Positions 9,552-21,276 of a stretch of DNA of 64,000 bases are shown piece by piece. Both the position numbers and the translations under genes were made by a program. Each line of letters starts with the position of its first letter. The first letter of the stretch is position 1. The stretch comes from Amphimedon queenslandica (lineage: Eukaryota; Porifera; Demospongiae; Haplosclerida; Niphatidae). The stretch spans positions 3,196-67,195 of the forward strand of contig NW_003546536.1 of the NCBI RefSeq assembly GCF_000090795.2. Reading direction: 5' to 3'. A model generated the notes under the pieces. That model was not told where the DNA came from, did no database searches, and was given only the letters and a program-made list of their open reading frames with translations.

Positions 9552-12500
9552 TCAATGAACTACCAGTGTGACTGTCAGTGTATTTTTTGTAGTTTTTAGC
9601 GGAACAATAATTATTAATTTCATCGTTTTTTTGACAATACTTTTTAACTCTTTTTTTCTCTGTACACCTGTCATTACCTCGTTTGGCGTGAAATGAAGTA
9701 TTGTTGCTATGGGAACGATGAGTTGTTCCTGTCCACTGTCTGAGCACATGTAGTGAAATATGACGTTTTTTAAATACTCTAAATTTTCTGTTTCTCTTGA
9801 CCTAAAATGAATAATAAGTAAGTACTATGAATTTGCTAAGTGAACTAAACAGCATGAGCTTCATGAGCTGACAAGAACTACAATACAGTACATGGCATTT
9901 GAAGCAACTTTAAAAATTTGTAAAAAATCCAAACTTGATCGGAATCAGTTCAAACTTGCTACACAACATAAGTACATGTATATGCATCAGATAAAGTTAT
10001 AAAAATGGAGAATTCTCTCCTTTTCATTTTTGACAAAATTTGGCCCGAGACCATGTACTATAGTACAGGGATTTTGGCCAGATTTTGGAACAACTTTAAA
10101 AATTCGTAAAAAATCCAAACTTGATTGGAATCAGCTCAAACTTTCTACACAACATAAGTACATGTATATGCATCAGATAAAGTTATAAAAATGAAGAATT
10201 CTCTCCTTTTCATTTTTGACAAAATTTGGCCCGAGACCATGTACTATAGTACAGGGACTTTGGCCCGATTTCGGAGCAACTTCAAAAATTCGTAAAAAAG
10301 CCAAACTTGATCGGAATCAGCTCAAACTTTCTACACAACATAAGTACATGTATATGTATCAGATAAAGTTATAAAAATGAAGAATTCTCTCCTTTTCATT
10401 TTTGACAAAATTTGGCCCGAGACCATGTACTATAGTACAGGGAATTTGGCCTGATTTTTGAAGACTCTAAGGATATGCCTTACCTGTCTCTTTCTAATTT
10501 CCTTATCTCTTCCTTCAAGAGCATGTTCTGCTCCAAGTGCCTCTGCTCCCTGTGATGTCATATGATGTCAAATGATGTCACACATTACACGTATATACCT
10601 TTCAGTTAGGTCTCTCATAGAATCTTCCAGTTCTAACTTACGAGATCTTAGTGACAAAAGTTCTTCAGTAATCCGTTCTTTTTCTTGATGATGCAAATAC
10701 AACTGTACGTCATTATTAACTGGAAATGACTGCATGTATGAGAGGGGAAGGGAGATTGAATTATTATTAATTATTTAAAGTTACTTGTTCCGTTAGTTCT
10801 TGTACTATATTGCTACTAAATAAAGCTCCTCCTCTTACTCCGCCCACTCTAATTGAGTTCCTTTCTTCTCTTTTGGTCAATGATAAATCTTCTCTCAATC
10901 CTAATTATAAAAATGAGCTCATTTTTAAAAAATATCCTTAAATAGCACATGCTTTTTATTAAAAATGGCTCCAAAATCACCTCCAATTTTTATTACATTT
11001 ATTACGTGTGTCCATATCATTCAAACATACTCTCATTCTCTTCATTGCTGCTGCTTGAATTATGACTAGTAGACCGAGACAGCATGACTCCACCTCCTGC
11101 CACGCCCCTTTCTGTTCCTAATGATTTACGAAGTGTTGACAATTCCTTCTCTTTTTCCTCCAGCAGACATCTTGTCCTCTCTCTCGTTGACTGAATGTGT
11201 TGCTGTAACTCTTGCAGCTTTTGCTAAAAATAACAGTATACTTCAGTAATCCAACTATAGTATACATTTTAGTATATTACTCAGTATATTTCAGTAAATT
11301 ACTAGTATACTCCAGTATATTACCTTATGCTCCAGTTCTGCTTGTAGCATTTCCTGAGAGTGTTTCTCTGCTTGTTGTCTGAGGTTAGCTCTTAGTTTCT
11401 GAAGAGCCAGCGAGTGTTCCTCTTTCGCTTTCTCTTTCTCTCTCTCGAGTCTCTCCACAGTTTCAAGAGTTGTCTCATATTTCTCCTGCAACTCGTAAAA
11501 CTCTTTATTGGATTCATGCTCCTAGACATATGACGATATTATTATTATTAAATTTATTATTATTATTTTTTTACTTTATTATTCTTTGTTTTCAGCACAA
11601 GCTGTGCCTTTTGCTTATAGCTATCAAACTCTTGTCTCAGCTCAGTCATTTCCTCCCTCATTCTCTGTGGCTCTCTTGATAACAGCTCAGAATATTCAGC
11701 CACACTCATATCTATGCAAAAGTGAGTGTGATTTTATGGGTGTGGTCACAAACTAACCTTCCAAGTTAGCTGGTAGACTGGATCGCTCCTCTAATATTTT
11801 TAAAGTGGCAACTTTTAAAAGTTGGCGTAATTTTGATACTTTATCTTGCAGCTGTCCCAACTGTTCCATTAGCTCATTATTAGCGTGAACATTACTACAA
11901 ACAACAAACAACNNNNNNNNNNNNNNNNNNNNNNNNNNNNNNNNNNNNNNNNNNNNNNNNNNNNNNNNNNNNNNNNNNNNNNNNNNNNNNNNNNNNNNNN
12001 NNNNNNNNNNNNNNNNNNNNNNNNNNNNNNNNNNNNNNNNNNNNNNNNNNNNNNNNNNNNNNNNNNNNNNNNNNNNNNNNNNNNNNNNNNNNNNNNNNNN
12101 NNNNNNNNNNNNNNNNNNNNNNNNNNNNNNNNNNNNNNNNNNNNNNNNNNNNNNNNNNNNNNNNNNNNNNNNNNNNNNNNNNNNNNNNNNNNNNNNNNNN
12201 NNNNNNNNNNNNNNNNNNNNNNNNNNNNNNNNNNNNNNNNNNTGTTTGTCGTATTTTCCTACAATTTCGCTCAGTTCGGACAGCTTAGCTTCAAGGCTGG
12301 CCACTCTGTCCTCCTCAAGTTTTGCCTGTTGCTGTAACTTCAGTTCAGCATCACTTGCTCTCTTCTGCTCCTCACTCAAAGACAACTCGTGTTCCACCTG
12401 GAATAATTTGAATATAAAAGAGTATCACATGAAATTATTTTAATAAAGACGACAGCTTCTTTAACCTTCATTGCTTTGATGTCTTCTTGTAGGCGGATCA

Positions 12501-13611
12501 GGAGTGGTTGAGGTTGAGCTGCTTGTTTTTCTGATTCCAATAAACGTCCTCGAACGTCTTCAAGTTCTTCAGAAAGACTTTGAATCTTCTCCTGATATTC
12601 TTTTGTTCTAGCGATGACATAATGTACACTAACTTGTAAGGATTCATGAATATGTCTCTCACCTATCCTGTCTATGTAACGTCTGGATTTGAATATTAGC
12701 ATCCTTAAGCTAATTAATGGATGAGTAATAAATAAATAAATAAATAAATAAGAATTTACCTTATTTTCTAATTTATCAGATCTTTCTCTCTCTTTGTTTA
12801 GATACAGCTGCAACTCTCTCACCATTTCCCCGTGTTCCGTCTCCTCCCTCTTCCTCTCTCTCTCTCCCTCGGTCTGTCTCGATACACTCTCTTCCAGTCT
12901 TTGCTGTAATGTCTCCATTTTATCCAGTAGCTGATCCTTCTCACTCGAATGTTGAGCGGCCATTGATTCTAATTCAGACTAGAGGAAGAGATTTAAAAGT
13001 GATGCATATAAAGGTATCTCACCAATAATCGTTTCTTGTCTTGTTGGAAAGACGACTCCATTTTTGATTTCTCTTCAGTGAGAACACTAAGTGACTGCAT
13101 GAGTTTAGTCACCTGATCGGCCACACCCTCTACTTCTAAAGATCAATTTTAACACTCGGGATTAAAACTAATAATTCACTAACGTGATTCAGAATCATTT
13201 TCTTCCAATGCTGCTGATTCTTGAGCTCCACTTTCCGTCTCACTTTTCTCACCTTCGCTCTCAGTGACGTCACGTGACCTGTCTGACGGATCATGTGACC
13301 TCTCGTGTGTTGGTGTCAGTCTAGAGGTTTCACGGAGTCTGTCCTTTGTTGGGGTGAGACGAGAGGCACTGAGTGCTTGTAGAGTTGTCTCTAAAGCTTC
13401 TTTTTCTTTCAATATTCCTTTGTATGCCCTCACCACGTCTATTAAGAGGAGGAGTATATGATAAAAGGAGCGTTATTATACCTCTAAACCTAGCCTCGTA
13501 TCTCTCTAGTGCTTCTGACTGCTGCTGTATGTGATCTATTAGTTCTGTCTTCGTGTATGAAGAGAAAACCTCTCGTTTGAATCCGGTTCCACTGGAGCCC
13601 TCGTCAGCCAT
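9552..13611 (-). CDS. gcc1: GRIP and coiled-coil golgin GCC1 (GCC88)
   Basis: GCC88 is a trans-Golgi golgin held by Arl1 through a C-terminal GRIP domain; it tethers endosome-derived vesicles. The start is MADEGSSGTGF at 13611. The next exon carries VVRAYKGILKEKEALE, a close match to the N-terminal block of GCC1. Then follows a long coiled coil in about 15 exons (first ones 13482-13611, 13184-13438, 13023-13135, 12760-12978), including VASLEAKLSELSEIVGKYDK and LRQEFDSYKQKAQLVLK. The end has the GRIP signature NLEYLKNVIFHYM and IVPIATILHFTPNEV, then a basic, hydrophobic tail to TGA at 9552. A 330-bp assembly gap (11913-12242) removes part of the coiled coil. Introns hold 186-bp tandem repeats. 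Confidence 0.88.
9885..10460. repeat. Three tandem 186-bp repeats (GTACTATAGTAC family) in the last GCC1 intron
   Basis: The palindrome GTACTATAGTAC recurs at 10055, 10241 and 10427, exactly 186 bp apart. Each unit also carries GGAATCAGCTCAAACTTTCT and CACAACATAAGTACATG. A related inverted piece is at about 10945-11000 (GGCTCCAAAATCACCTCC). Related arrays sit in introns of several other genes in this window. Confidence 0.9.
11913..12242. other. Assembly gap (330 N) inside GCC1
   Basis: A run of N interrupts the GCC1 coiled coil between residues KYDK and the exon starting with the NVHANNELMEQL reading. Its true length and content are unknown. Confidence 0.97.
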
Positions 13612-13733
13612 TTTATTTAGTAGGGCGGGCTTGTATTATGACCACACCTACAAATGTAATAATTAAATTAATAAAAAATAATTTTTATTTTATTTTATTT
13701 ATGTACTATTTAAATCACTGTTGTATTTTTTGA
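13612..13733. promoter_or_regulatory. Shared promoter between GCC1 and IMMP1L
   Basis: Only 122 bp separate the divergent ATGs at 13611 and 13734. The stretch contains ACCACACCTAC, an instance of the CCACACC motif frequent in the window's noncoding DNA, and is otherwise AT-rich. A promoter role is inferred from position. Confidence 0.45.
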
Positions 13734-14327
13734 ATGTTAAAGACTGTAGGAAAATGTTTGGCTGGTTTTCTGTACGGAGGTTGCCTGTATCATGTGAGCT
13801 CTGAGTACTTTTTCTGCCTCATTAAAGTGAAAAAAACATTTAAAATACTATTATAAAAATCATTAATTTTTCTGTGCATAGTGTGAAGGGGATTCAATGT
13901 ATCCGACCATTAATGCTGATCCAGCAGTTAATGATCATGTATTGGTCGAAAAATTCTGGTCAAGTAGAAGACGGAATTACAAAAAGTGGGTGTGCCTCAT
14001 TAATTATTATTCATTAATTGTTGCCATAGAAATGACATCATTGTCCTCACATGCCCTGATGAGCCCGAGAAACTAATTTGTAAAAGAATCATTTTTGTCG
14101 CTGGGGAGGACACACCCAAAACCTCGCCTTCGGTATAATTTTAATTTTTAAAATAATTAGCTTATGACCACACCCATTAGGTTCCTCGTTGCCATGTGTG
14201 GGTGGAAGGTGACAATAAAGAGTTTTCACACGATTCACGTATTTTTGGACCCGTCCCACTGGGTCTGGTGCAGGGTCGGGTAATATTAAGAGTCTGGCCC
14301 CCTCGGAACATTGGCTGGATCACATGA
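13734..14327 (+). CDS. immp1l: Mitochondrial inner membrane protease subunit 1
   Basis: A signal-peptidase-like serine/lysine protease (S26 family) that trims proteins delivered to the mitochondrial intermembrane space. Exons 13734-13793, 13882-13985, 14030-14132 and 14181-14327 close to 137 residues. The start [16 protein letters not shown] contains the hydrophobic anchor. The catalytic serine is in [10 protein letters not shown] and the catalytic lysine in [12 protein letters not shown]. The end, [15 protein letters not shown] then [19 protein letters not shown], follows the S26 pattern. It fits IMMP1L better than IMMP2L because of the [13 protein letters not shown] ending and the TSPS after the lysine box. 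It is somewhat shorter than human IMMP1L (166). Confidence 0.87.
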
Positions 14328-14444
14328 CAGATGAACTTTCACTTAAATTCAATATTAATAATGTACAAATAAAATCAGCATAATTAATTAATAATAAGTG
14401 ATAAAATAAATAATAAAACACAATTGCTTTTCCTGCATGTGTTT

Positions 14445-17223
14445 TTAATTAACTATTCTAACTCCGGAAGTGTTTCCACTCAGAGACCTTGAGATTGAGG
14501 TACGATAAGTCTTAGACAATAAATCACTGATCTGTTCAAAACCATCATCAGATATACCCTGCAGGATAAAAAATACAGCATATTATTATACTTTTAAAAT
14601 ACTTGAAAAACACCCACTTAAAATAATACCCTCTCTTCCATTATCTCCCTTTCTCTTCTCTTACTTCTGGTAACAGGAACTGGACTGTCCAGGTTTGATC
14701 GGACTGCCATGTGGTACTCTCAAGCAGAAACCCTAAAATATTTAATAAATAATAATAATCAGTTATTTCCTTTGGTCTTCACTACAAACCTTTGACGGAT
14801 TTAAAAACCAGTTCAGCTCTCTTCAGACACCAGTTAATCGTCATATCCTAAACACACACAAGTAATCATGCTGTACAGAAATTTAGGCCAAATTTTTTTT
14901 TAATTAGAAAATTCTACAATCTTTTTAAAGTTTATGTACGTGTACAAGTCAGTCCAGTCACTAACTGGTTTCATCTGATCTGTCAGTAATAACGGAATTA
15001 TAACTTTATGTATTCTGTTTCTCGCTAGAGTACGGAGGATGTTCCGTAGTCCCAACATTATGGGATGTCTTGTGTTCAGAGATGGATTCAGTATCGCTTT
15101 ATCGTCTGAGACCAGGTGACATATAACATGGACTTGTGATAGATTGGAGTGACGAGTTATATAGAAATCACCTGGAATCAAGTGGGTGTGGTCATTAATG
15201 TAATAACATGTGGGCGTGGTTTACCTGGCTCAAGTGTCACGCCCTCGTCCGTCTCAAGTGATGAAACGGATTTAGGAGACAATCCTGGATTACTGAGACT
15301 GCCAAGAAGAGAAGAATTAGCTGAGCTCCTGTACAAAAATAAAATATAAACAATAATAAACAATAACAATTTAATACCTGTCTGGCGAAAGGCTCATGTT
15401 ACTAAGACTAGATTCAAAATTAATCTTATTAGGGGAGGTGGTGTCAGTAGAGTCTCCGCCCACTTTCTCTCCTTTCATTGTCTCTCGTGTTTCTTTTATT
15501 TCAGTTGCAAATCCTTGGACTGTCAGCAGCTGCTCATCAATCGACGGAAAATGAAAGTCGGTCGAGAGACGACAACAATCAGCAAAAACTGAGAAAGAAA
15601 ATATAATGTAACAAAACTACCTTAATCTCTCCCCCTCTCTCTTCAGTATGATTAATAATAATAATATCATATACAAGGTTTTTCACATATTCAATGGGAT
15701 ATTGCTGCAAATTCTAAAATTCACCAAAAATTCCCCCTCCTGTTCAAAATTACCAGCTGTTGGTCATACCTTCTTTCAGTCCAGATATGGTATTGATCTC
15801 TCGGTCAGTGTTCAGTATCAATGCCGTCAGTTCAGTACTGTACAGTGATACTGCTGTCTCTATTCTTCGTGGGTTGAGTCTCATACTACCTGCAATGTCG
15901 GCACTAGCAGCAGCTGGGTCTCTGGAATCAGTACAATATGATATAATGTTGCTGCATATTAGTCTTAGGCTGTGGGAGCTTTTCTGCTGTGCACCTAAAG
16001 AGGAGAAAGAGAGAGAGAGGGAGGGAGAAAAGGGTATATGGTGGAGAATAGAATTATAATTAATTATTATTTTACCCAAGTAGATCGTGAAACTTTCCTC
16101 CATCCTCTCATTTGGTAGTTGTACATCTTCTATCATCATCGGCTGCTGGTTGGACCTGAAACACAATCAATAATACCAGACCCCTTACAATGTAATCACT
16201 CACTGTAGCTCAGCCAATGCAGATTTCTTCCTACCTAAAAACAAAAATAACAACAAATTAATAATAAATTAATAATAAATAATGATAATAAATTAATAAT
16301 AAAGGTCGGTCTTGTTTACTTTTTTGTTTCTTTCCCCCTCCTCCTCCTCCAGTTGTAGTTGTTTCTTCGTAGAGTTCTTCATGGAGGCGGCTCAACCAGT
16401 CTCGGTATTCTCTCTTCTGTACGTTTTGTTGCTCATTAATTTCAAGCATCCATTTATCCTCCAACTCCTGTCATTAAAAATAAAATAAATAATTCATTCA
16501 TTAATTCAATTACCTTCTTCTCAAACACGTGTTGTCTCATTAATTTATTGACATCAGTATCTGTCTTTTGTAACATGTTTTCTAACTCTTTGTCATGTCT
16601 ACAATAAATGACAATATTTTATTAATTATTATTTATGCTACTAAAAGTTACTTTTTGTGCATATTAGTGACGGCGTTTCTCGCGGCACTGCTAATGTCAT
16701 TCATTGATAGGCTGTAGGTGTGCTCTAATTGGAGTAGTGTCGTCAAGGCGGGAGAATGGACTAGCTGGAGGTATATGGAAGGGAATGGGTCGTCCGGTAC
16801 CTTCTTGAGGGTTGTAAAGTGGGCGTGGTTATGAGTATATCTAGAAACCCATTCGTTCACTTGTTTGTCTATAGTCTGTAAAAATGGGCGTGGTCAACCA
16901 ATAGCATTGGCATTAAATGGAAATAATGCTAGCGTGAATGTATAATGTAAAATTAGACTTACGCCTCCTTCAAAAGCTTTCAAAATGGCGTCATCTCCTA
17001 TCCTATCTCTCCATTTTCTCGTCTCTTCACTGATAAAAGCCCCCAGAGCTGAAACGAGTTCTTCTTCAAAAAGATGGGAGGGTATCTCGTTGATGGTCAT
17101 CAGTCTAGCTGCAGTTTCTCGTATATTCCCTTCATAAGGAATAGGCAAGCTGGCTTTCAGCTGCTTAGATTCGCCTCGAGATTTGTAATCAAAGGAAAAC
17201 TCCACTTCACAACTCGATGCCAT
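14445..17223 (-). CDS. ferry3: FERRY endosomal RAB5 effector complex subunit 3 (C12orf4 homologue)
   Basis: In mammals FERRY3 belongs to the FERRY complex, a Rab5 effector that couples early endosomes to mRNA transport. The first exon starts MASSCEVEFSFDYKS at 17223; an upstream in-frame GTG was not used. Conserved stretches in order are FPSIYLQLVHSPALTTLLQL, ELEDKWMLEINEQQ with QKREYRDWLSRLHEELYEE, ERMEESFTIYLG, TAVSLYSTELTALIL, DFYITRHSNLSQVHVICHLV and PIMLGLRNILRTL. The order matches human C12orf4 end to end. The last exon ends RSLSGNTSGVRIVN and stop. A Gly run and Ser/Thr-rich linkers are lineage-specific additions. It lies tail to head with PACSIN, 164 bp away. Confidence 0.88.
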
Positions 17224-17387
17224 CTTGGGTGGGGTCACAAGAAGAGCTGCTTGCTCAGTATATTCTTAACTCCGTATACTATAACCACGTGCAACCACAT
17301 GGGTAGTGATAAATAACATAGAAAGCTAAGTAAAATCATAATTAATGTTATAATGCTGTGTTGGTTAGTGAGTCACTAGTAAGTGAG

Positions 17388-19411
17388 CTATATAACTGGT
17401 TCAAAATAAGCTTCGGGTACATATCCATATTCTTCATCGAGCAGAGCTTTCACCCACCCTCCGTCGCAATATTCCAGGAACAGAATTATATCCCCTTCCT
17501 CAAAGCTCAAGTCATCTTCATCTTGTCCTGTGTAGCTAAACAAGGCCCTCATTACTATTCCTTCTTTTGGTAAAACTCTCTTTTGTTCGTTTCCTTCTTC
17601 CTGAACTTCATCTTCGTTGCTTTGAGTGGCGGCTGCAGGATTTGGCCAATTGTCGGTACTCTCATATATATGATCATCAATCACATTCTCAAAGTTTGAT
17701 TCCAAATCTTGAGTATCAGTGTTTGAGAATGAGTCTACGGGAATTTCCGGTAAAGGTACTTTAGGGTGCCCTACACGAGATGGGGACTCAGATCTATCAA
17801 AGTGATCGTTAGCGTCTGAGAGTCTCTGAGGACTGTTTAATGAGCAGCTGGAGGAACGACTGCCTGAACTTAAAGGTGGAACCCTACATGAAAACATTAT
17901 TTATAAAATAATAATTTAAAAATTAGCACATACTTGTGTGATTCTACGCGTGATTCCTCGTACTCCTAATTAAATAAAATAAAAATAATTCAGACATTTA
18001 ATGTCTTCACTGTACCTCATAAACTGGCCAGCTGTGATTCATGTCCGGCCCAAATTGCTGCGAGTACCAGTTTATGTCTTCAACTGAGCTGATCTGCTGG
18101 AGTGTATTGTCACAGACTTGTGATATCCTCAAAATCCTACAAAAAATAAGTATGATAATTGAATTGCTGCAAGTAACTACTTAACAGTCGATGTTAGTAT
18201 TGTATAAAGGATGTCTCTGGCATGTTGTGTACCAGACAGTTGTAGTGAAAGAGAGTTTTTGTTATCATTCATTTACAACACGTTCACAAATTGCTGTTTA
18301 TATTGGAATATGCTAACAAACAAAACACTGGATAATAGAATAAGTAAACTAACTCCATTTTTGCTTAAGTATACACTACACAAGGAGCAAGTGGGCACTG
18401 CTGTTATTTATTAGGTATGTGTAGGATATTGATGCTTTGATATGGTGTTGAATAAATATATGTAATTTAGGTTTTGTGTATATTAGTAATAGTGGATGGG
18501 TTTCATAAACTGGCAATCATTTGCATTCACAACAATATCACGCTTGAGTTGCTTAAATTAACAACAATTGGTTACAGTTTATATAAAAATAATAACAATA
18601 TCCCAAAAATTTCATCTTACCTTTCATCTTTGCTTAAGTCAACAGACTCTTTAAGCTTTATAAGCGATTCTTTGAAAAACTCCATCCTTATCTTTTCTAT
18701 AACGAGACATTTCTCGTACTCTGCCTTCATGTCACGTACATAGCGATCCTTATCGTGAAAAACCTCAGTGAGACATGACTGATACTTCTCTTGTGCTTTC
18801 TCCTTTTCCTTTTCTATCTTATCTTTCTTCTCCCTTAGCTTAACAAGTGTCTCCATTTCAATTGGGTTCACATGAGCATCGTCAAGTGTGTTTTTTATTG
18901 TCTCTAAATCACTTGAGACTTGATGATAGGTTTTCTTTGCTTTGTTGCAGCGAGTGAGGACCTTAGCCCAGGGTTTTTGAGCACTATTGAAACCCTCTTC
19001 AGCCGTCTTGCTCTCCTTCCAACGACCACCGAGCGACTTGTGATAATGAAATGCCTGCCATTTATTGATCGACTTGATGATCTCTTTGATTTCGTTTGAT
19101 ATCTCAGCGTGAATATCAGATTGTCGAGATGCTTCTTGTAGTGAACTTCTCCAGCCGTTTTGCAGCGTCCCATACTCCGGGCCTTTGTTCACAAACTCCT
19201 CCCACTTCTTCGACCACTGCTGAAGACTCTTGCTGTACTTGGCTTCAAGCTCAGCTCGCTCCTGTGCCATCTTGATCAGCTCAGATGTGAGTTTAGCTCC
19301 ATCATCAACTAACTTTACCACTTTCTTGTAGCTACCCAATTCCCAGAAACTGGTGGAGGAGGCACTGAGAGTGTCCAGCTCATCCTCGGTGCTCCTGCTT
19401 CTCCCGTCCAT
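17388..19411 (-). CDS. pacsin: PACSIN/syndapin (F-BAR and SH3 protein)
   Basis: Syndapins bend and scission membranes in endocytosis and caveolae, linking dynamin and N-WASP to the plasma membrane. The large first exon (18621-19411) encodes the F-BAR domain, with SFWELGSYKKVVKLVDDG, AQERAELEAKYSKSLQQWSK, WKESKTAEEGFNSAQKPWAK and YVRDMKAEYEKC. Following exons encode a linker (ISSVEDINWYSQQFGPDMN). The last exon (about 17388-17887) gives a Ser/Pro/acidic stretch and a C-terminal SH3 domain (VMRALFSYTGQDEDDLSFEE, GWVKALLDEEYGYVP). Intron 1 is about 480 bp. Domain order and length fit the family. It is head to head with RPS10. Confidence 0.92.
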
Positions 19412-19835
19412 CCTGCGGTGCTTTTTTATACTAGCTAATTCCTTACAAGTGCGAGTCTACTCTTCTTTTCGCTGCTAAAATGAGATATTTTTCATGTTAA
19501 AACACATGCAAAGAAAGTTTTGAATAGCTTACCTGACAGAAGAAAACTGAGAGTGAAAGAGAAGAAGAGGGAATAGGTGGCTTTGTCTGTTTTTGTTATG
19601 TTTGTAGAATCTGGAGCCAATAAAAGGTGTGGCTCATTAGTAATTCATTAAGAAGGCGCGGCTAGTATTGAACCAGGAAAGGCGCGCCAAACTCTACTCA
19701 TTAGGAACTAGGCGGTTTTGATTAATGCGCATGCTCCACAATTTCTCTTTCTTGAGACCTCGTGGAACCTCAAAGAGAAGAGGAAGATAAGGTAGCCATT
19801 ATTATCTTTATCAATCCTTCCACTCTTCACTTTAG
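19412..19835. promoter_or_regulatory. Divergent promoter region, PACSIN and RPS10, with probable RPS10 5'UTR intron
   Basis: This 424-bp gap lies between divergent coding starts. It holds an NRF1-like TGCGCATGC (19726-19734), GGCGCGCC (19681-19688) and a pyrimidine-rich TTTCTCTTTCTTGAG (about 19741-19755), reminiscent of the TOP start of ribosomal protein mRNAs. The RPS10 ATG directly follows TTCACTTTAG, so a 5'UTR intron ending at 19835 is likely, with a possible donor near AAG|GTAGCC at about 19790. The roles are inferred. Confidence 0.5.
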
Positions 19836-21105
19836 ATGCTTATTCCCAAGAAGAACCGTAAGACAATATACGAGTATTTGTTCAAGGAAGGAGTCCTGGT
19901 GGCCAAGAAGGACTTTAACAGAGCAGAGCATCAAGAAATAAAAGATATCCCAAACCTTCAAGTTGTAAAAGCTCTTCAGGTAGTTAACAATGTATAATTG
20001 GGGAAGATCGTGTTGCATGTTATTAGTTTTAAGATCTATTGTCACTGTAGACTGGGTTGGTCATTAGTTTTTATGAAGACATTTTTAGCAGCCATTTTGA
20101 GCACAGAGTTACGTTAGCGTTTCTCGTTTTGTAGTCTTTGAAGTCTCGTGGATATGTAAAGGAACAGTTCTCGTGGGGTTGGTACTACTGGTACCTGACA
20201 AACGAAGGTGATTAATTAATTATTCATTAATCATTTATTAATTAATGGCTAGGTATACAATATCTGAGGGAATATCTTCACTTGCCGCAAGAGATTGTTC
20301 CAGCTACTCTTAAGAGACCCGTCAGAACTGAAACGGCTAAGCCACGCCCAAGAGGTACGAAATGCAGCTGTATATATGATAATATCAATTTGATTAATAA
20401 TAGAACAAGCTGACAGATCAATGAGAGACGAGAGAGATGACAGAGATGCTTACAGAAGCTGTAAGTTATGGACGACATTTAATGATTATAATAACAATGG
20501 ACTCTTCTTGTGTATGTACAGTTGGCGATGAGAAGAAGACTGACGCTGGACCAGGTGCTCATTTTGAACCTCAATTTGTAAGCCGATTTATTAATAATAG
20601 CCTTTTACTGCTCCATTTGTTAAACATGTTACAATTACTATGTTTAGTGCAGAATGTAATGGTTTTTTAATAGTGCATGTGTAGAAAGTATTATGTTATC
20701 TCAATACATTGGTTTGTATGTAGTTTGTAGCTGTACAAGTATCAAAGTAGCCCCGCCGTCTTCCCTATAAAAGCACTTCTTGATAGAAGCTGCACACTAC
20801 ATTAATCTCTCATTGACCCTGCCCCTTAGTGGGAGTGGTCACTAAGAGCGTGGTGATGTGGCTTCCTTGATCAATGCAGTTGTCAATGGGAAGTATATTA
20901 ATTATTGGAGTGGGTGTGGTTAATGAGAACCTCTTTCCTAATGTTTGATGATTTGTATTACAATTACTCCAATTACATTAATATTCATTGGTCCTATTAT
21001 TAATTGGGTGCATTTTTTATTCTACTTTTAATTGGATTTTTCATTAATTTTTAGCGTCAAGGTTTTGGGCGTGGTCAAAGCGATGGTCCAAGAGGTGACT
21101 TTTGA
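19836..21105 (+). CDS. rps10: 40S ribosomal protein S10 (eS10)
   Basis: eS10 is a beak protein of the small ribosomal subunit near the mRNA entry side. Exons 19836-19979, 20135-20207, 20253-20354, 20404-20460, 20522-20577 and 21055-21105 close to 160 residues; human is 165. The sequence [20 protein letters not shown], then [20 protein letters not shown] and [20 protein letters not shown] are nearly invariant in eS10. The C-terminal tail is Gly/Arg-rich ([13 protein letters not shown]), as expected. It converges on DNAI7, with 171 bp between the stops. I looked for an intronic snoRNA and found no convincing one. Confidence 0.96.
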
Positions 21106-21197
21106 GATTTTTTATTGAATGTCATCTTGTCATTAAAGAAATATAATAATATCTCCAATTTAATTAATGGCATACATAATGTTGCAATTGAAAGCTT

Positions 21198-21235
21198 CAC
21201 AGACTGTAAATCTCATACTAGATCTACAGTCTGTG
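21198..21235. other. Perfect 11-bp stem hairpin between convergent 3' ends
   Basis: CACAGACTGTA at 21198-21208 is followed by its exact reverse complement TACAGTCTGTG at 21225-21235, with a 16-nt loop. It lies between the stops of RPS10 (21105) and DNAI7 (21279). It could be a structured 3'UTR element or a small transposon remnant; the sequence alone does not say. Confidence 0.6.
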
Positions 21236-21276
21236 GAGTAGCATGTACAGTGTATTCAACTTGAGTGTGTGTTTGG

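Noticed and set aside
20578-21054. Possible C/D-box snoRNA in the last RPS10 intron (TGATGAT at about 20948)
   Set aside because: No matching D box or terminal stem found at a suitable distance.
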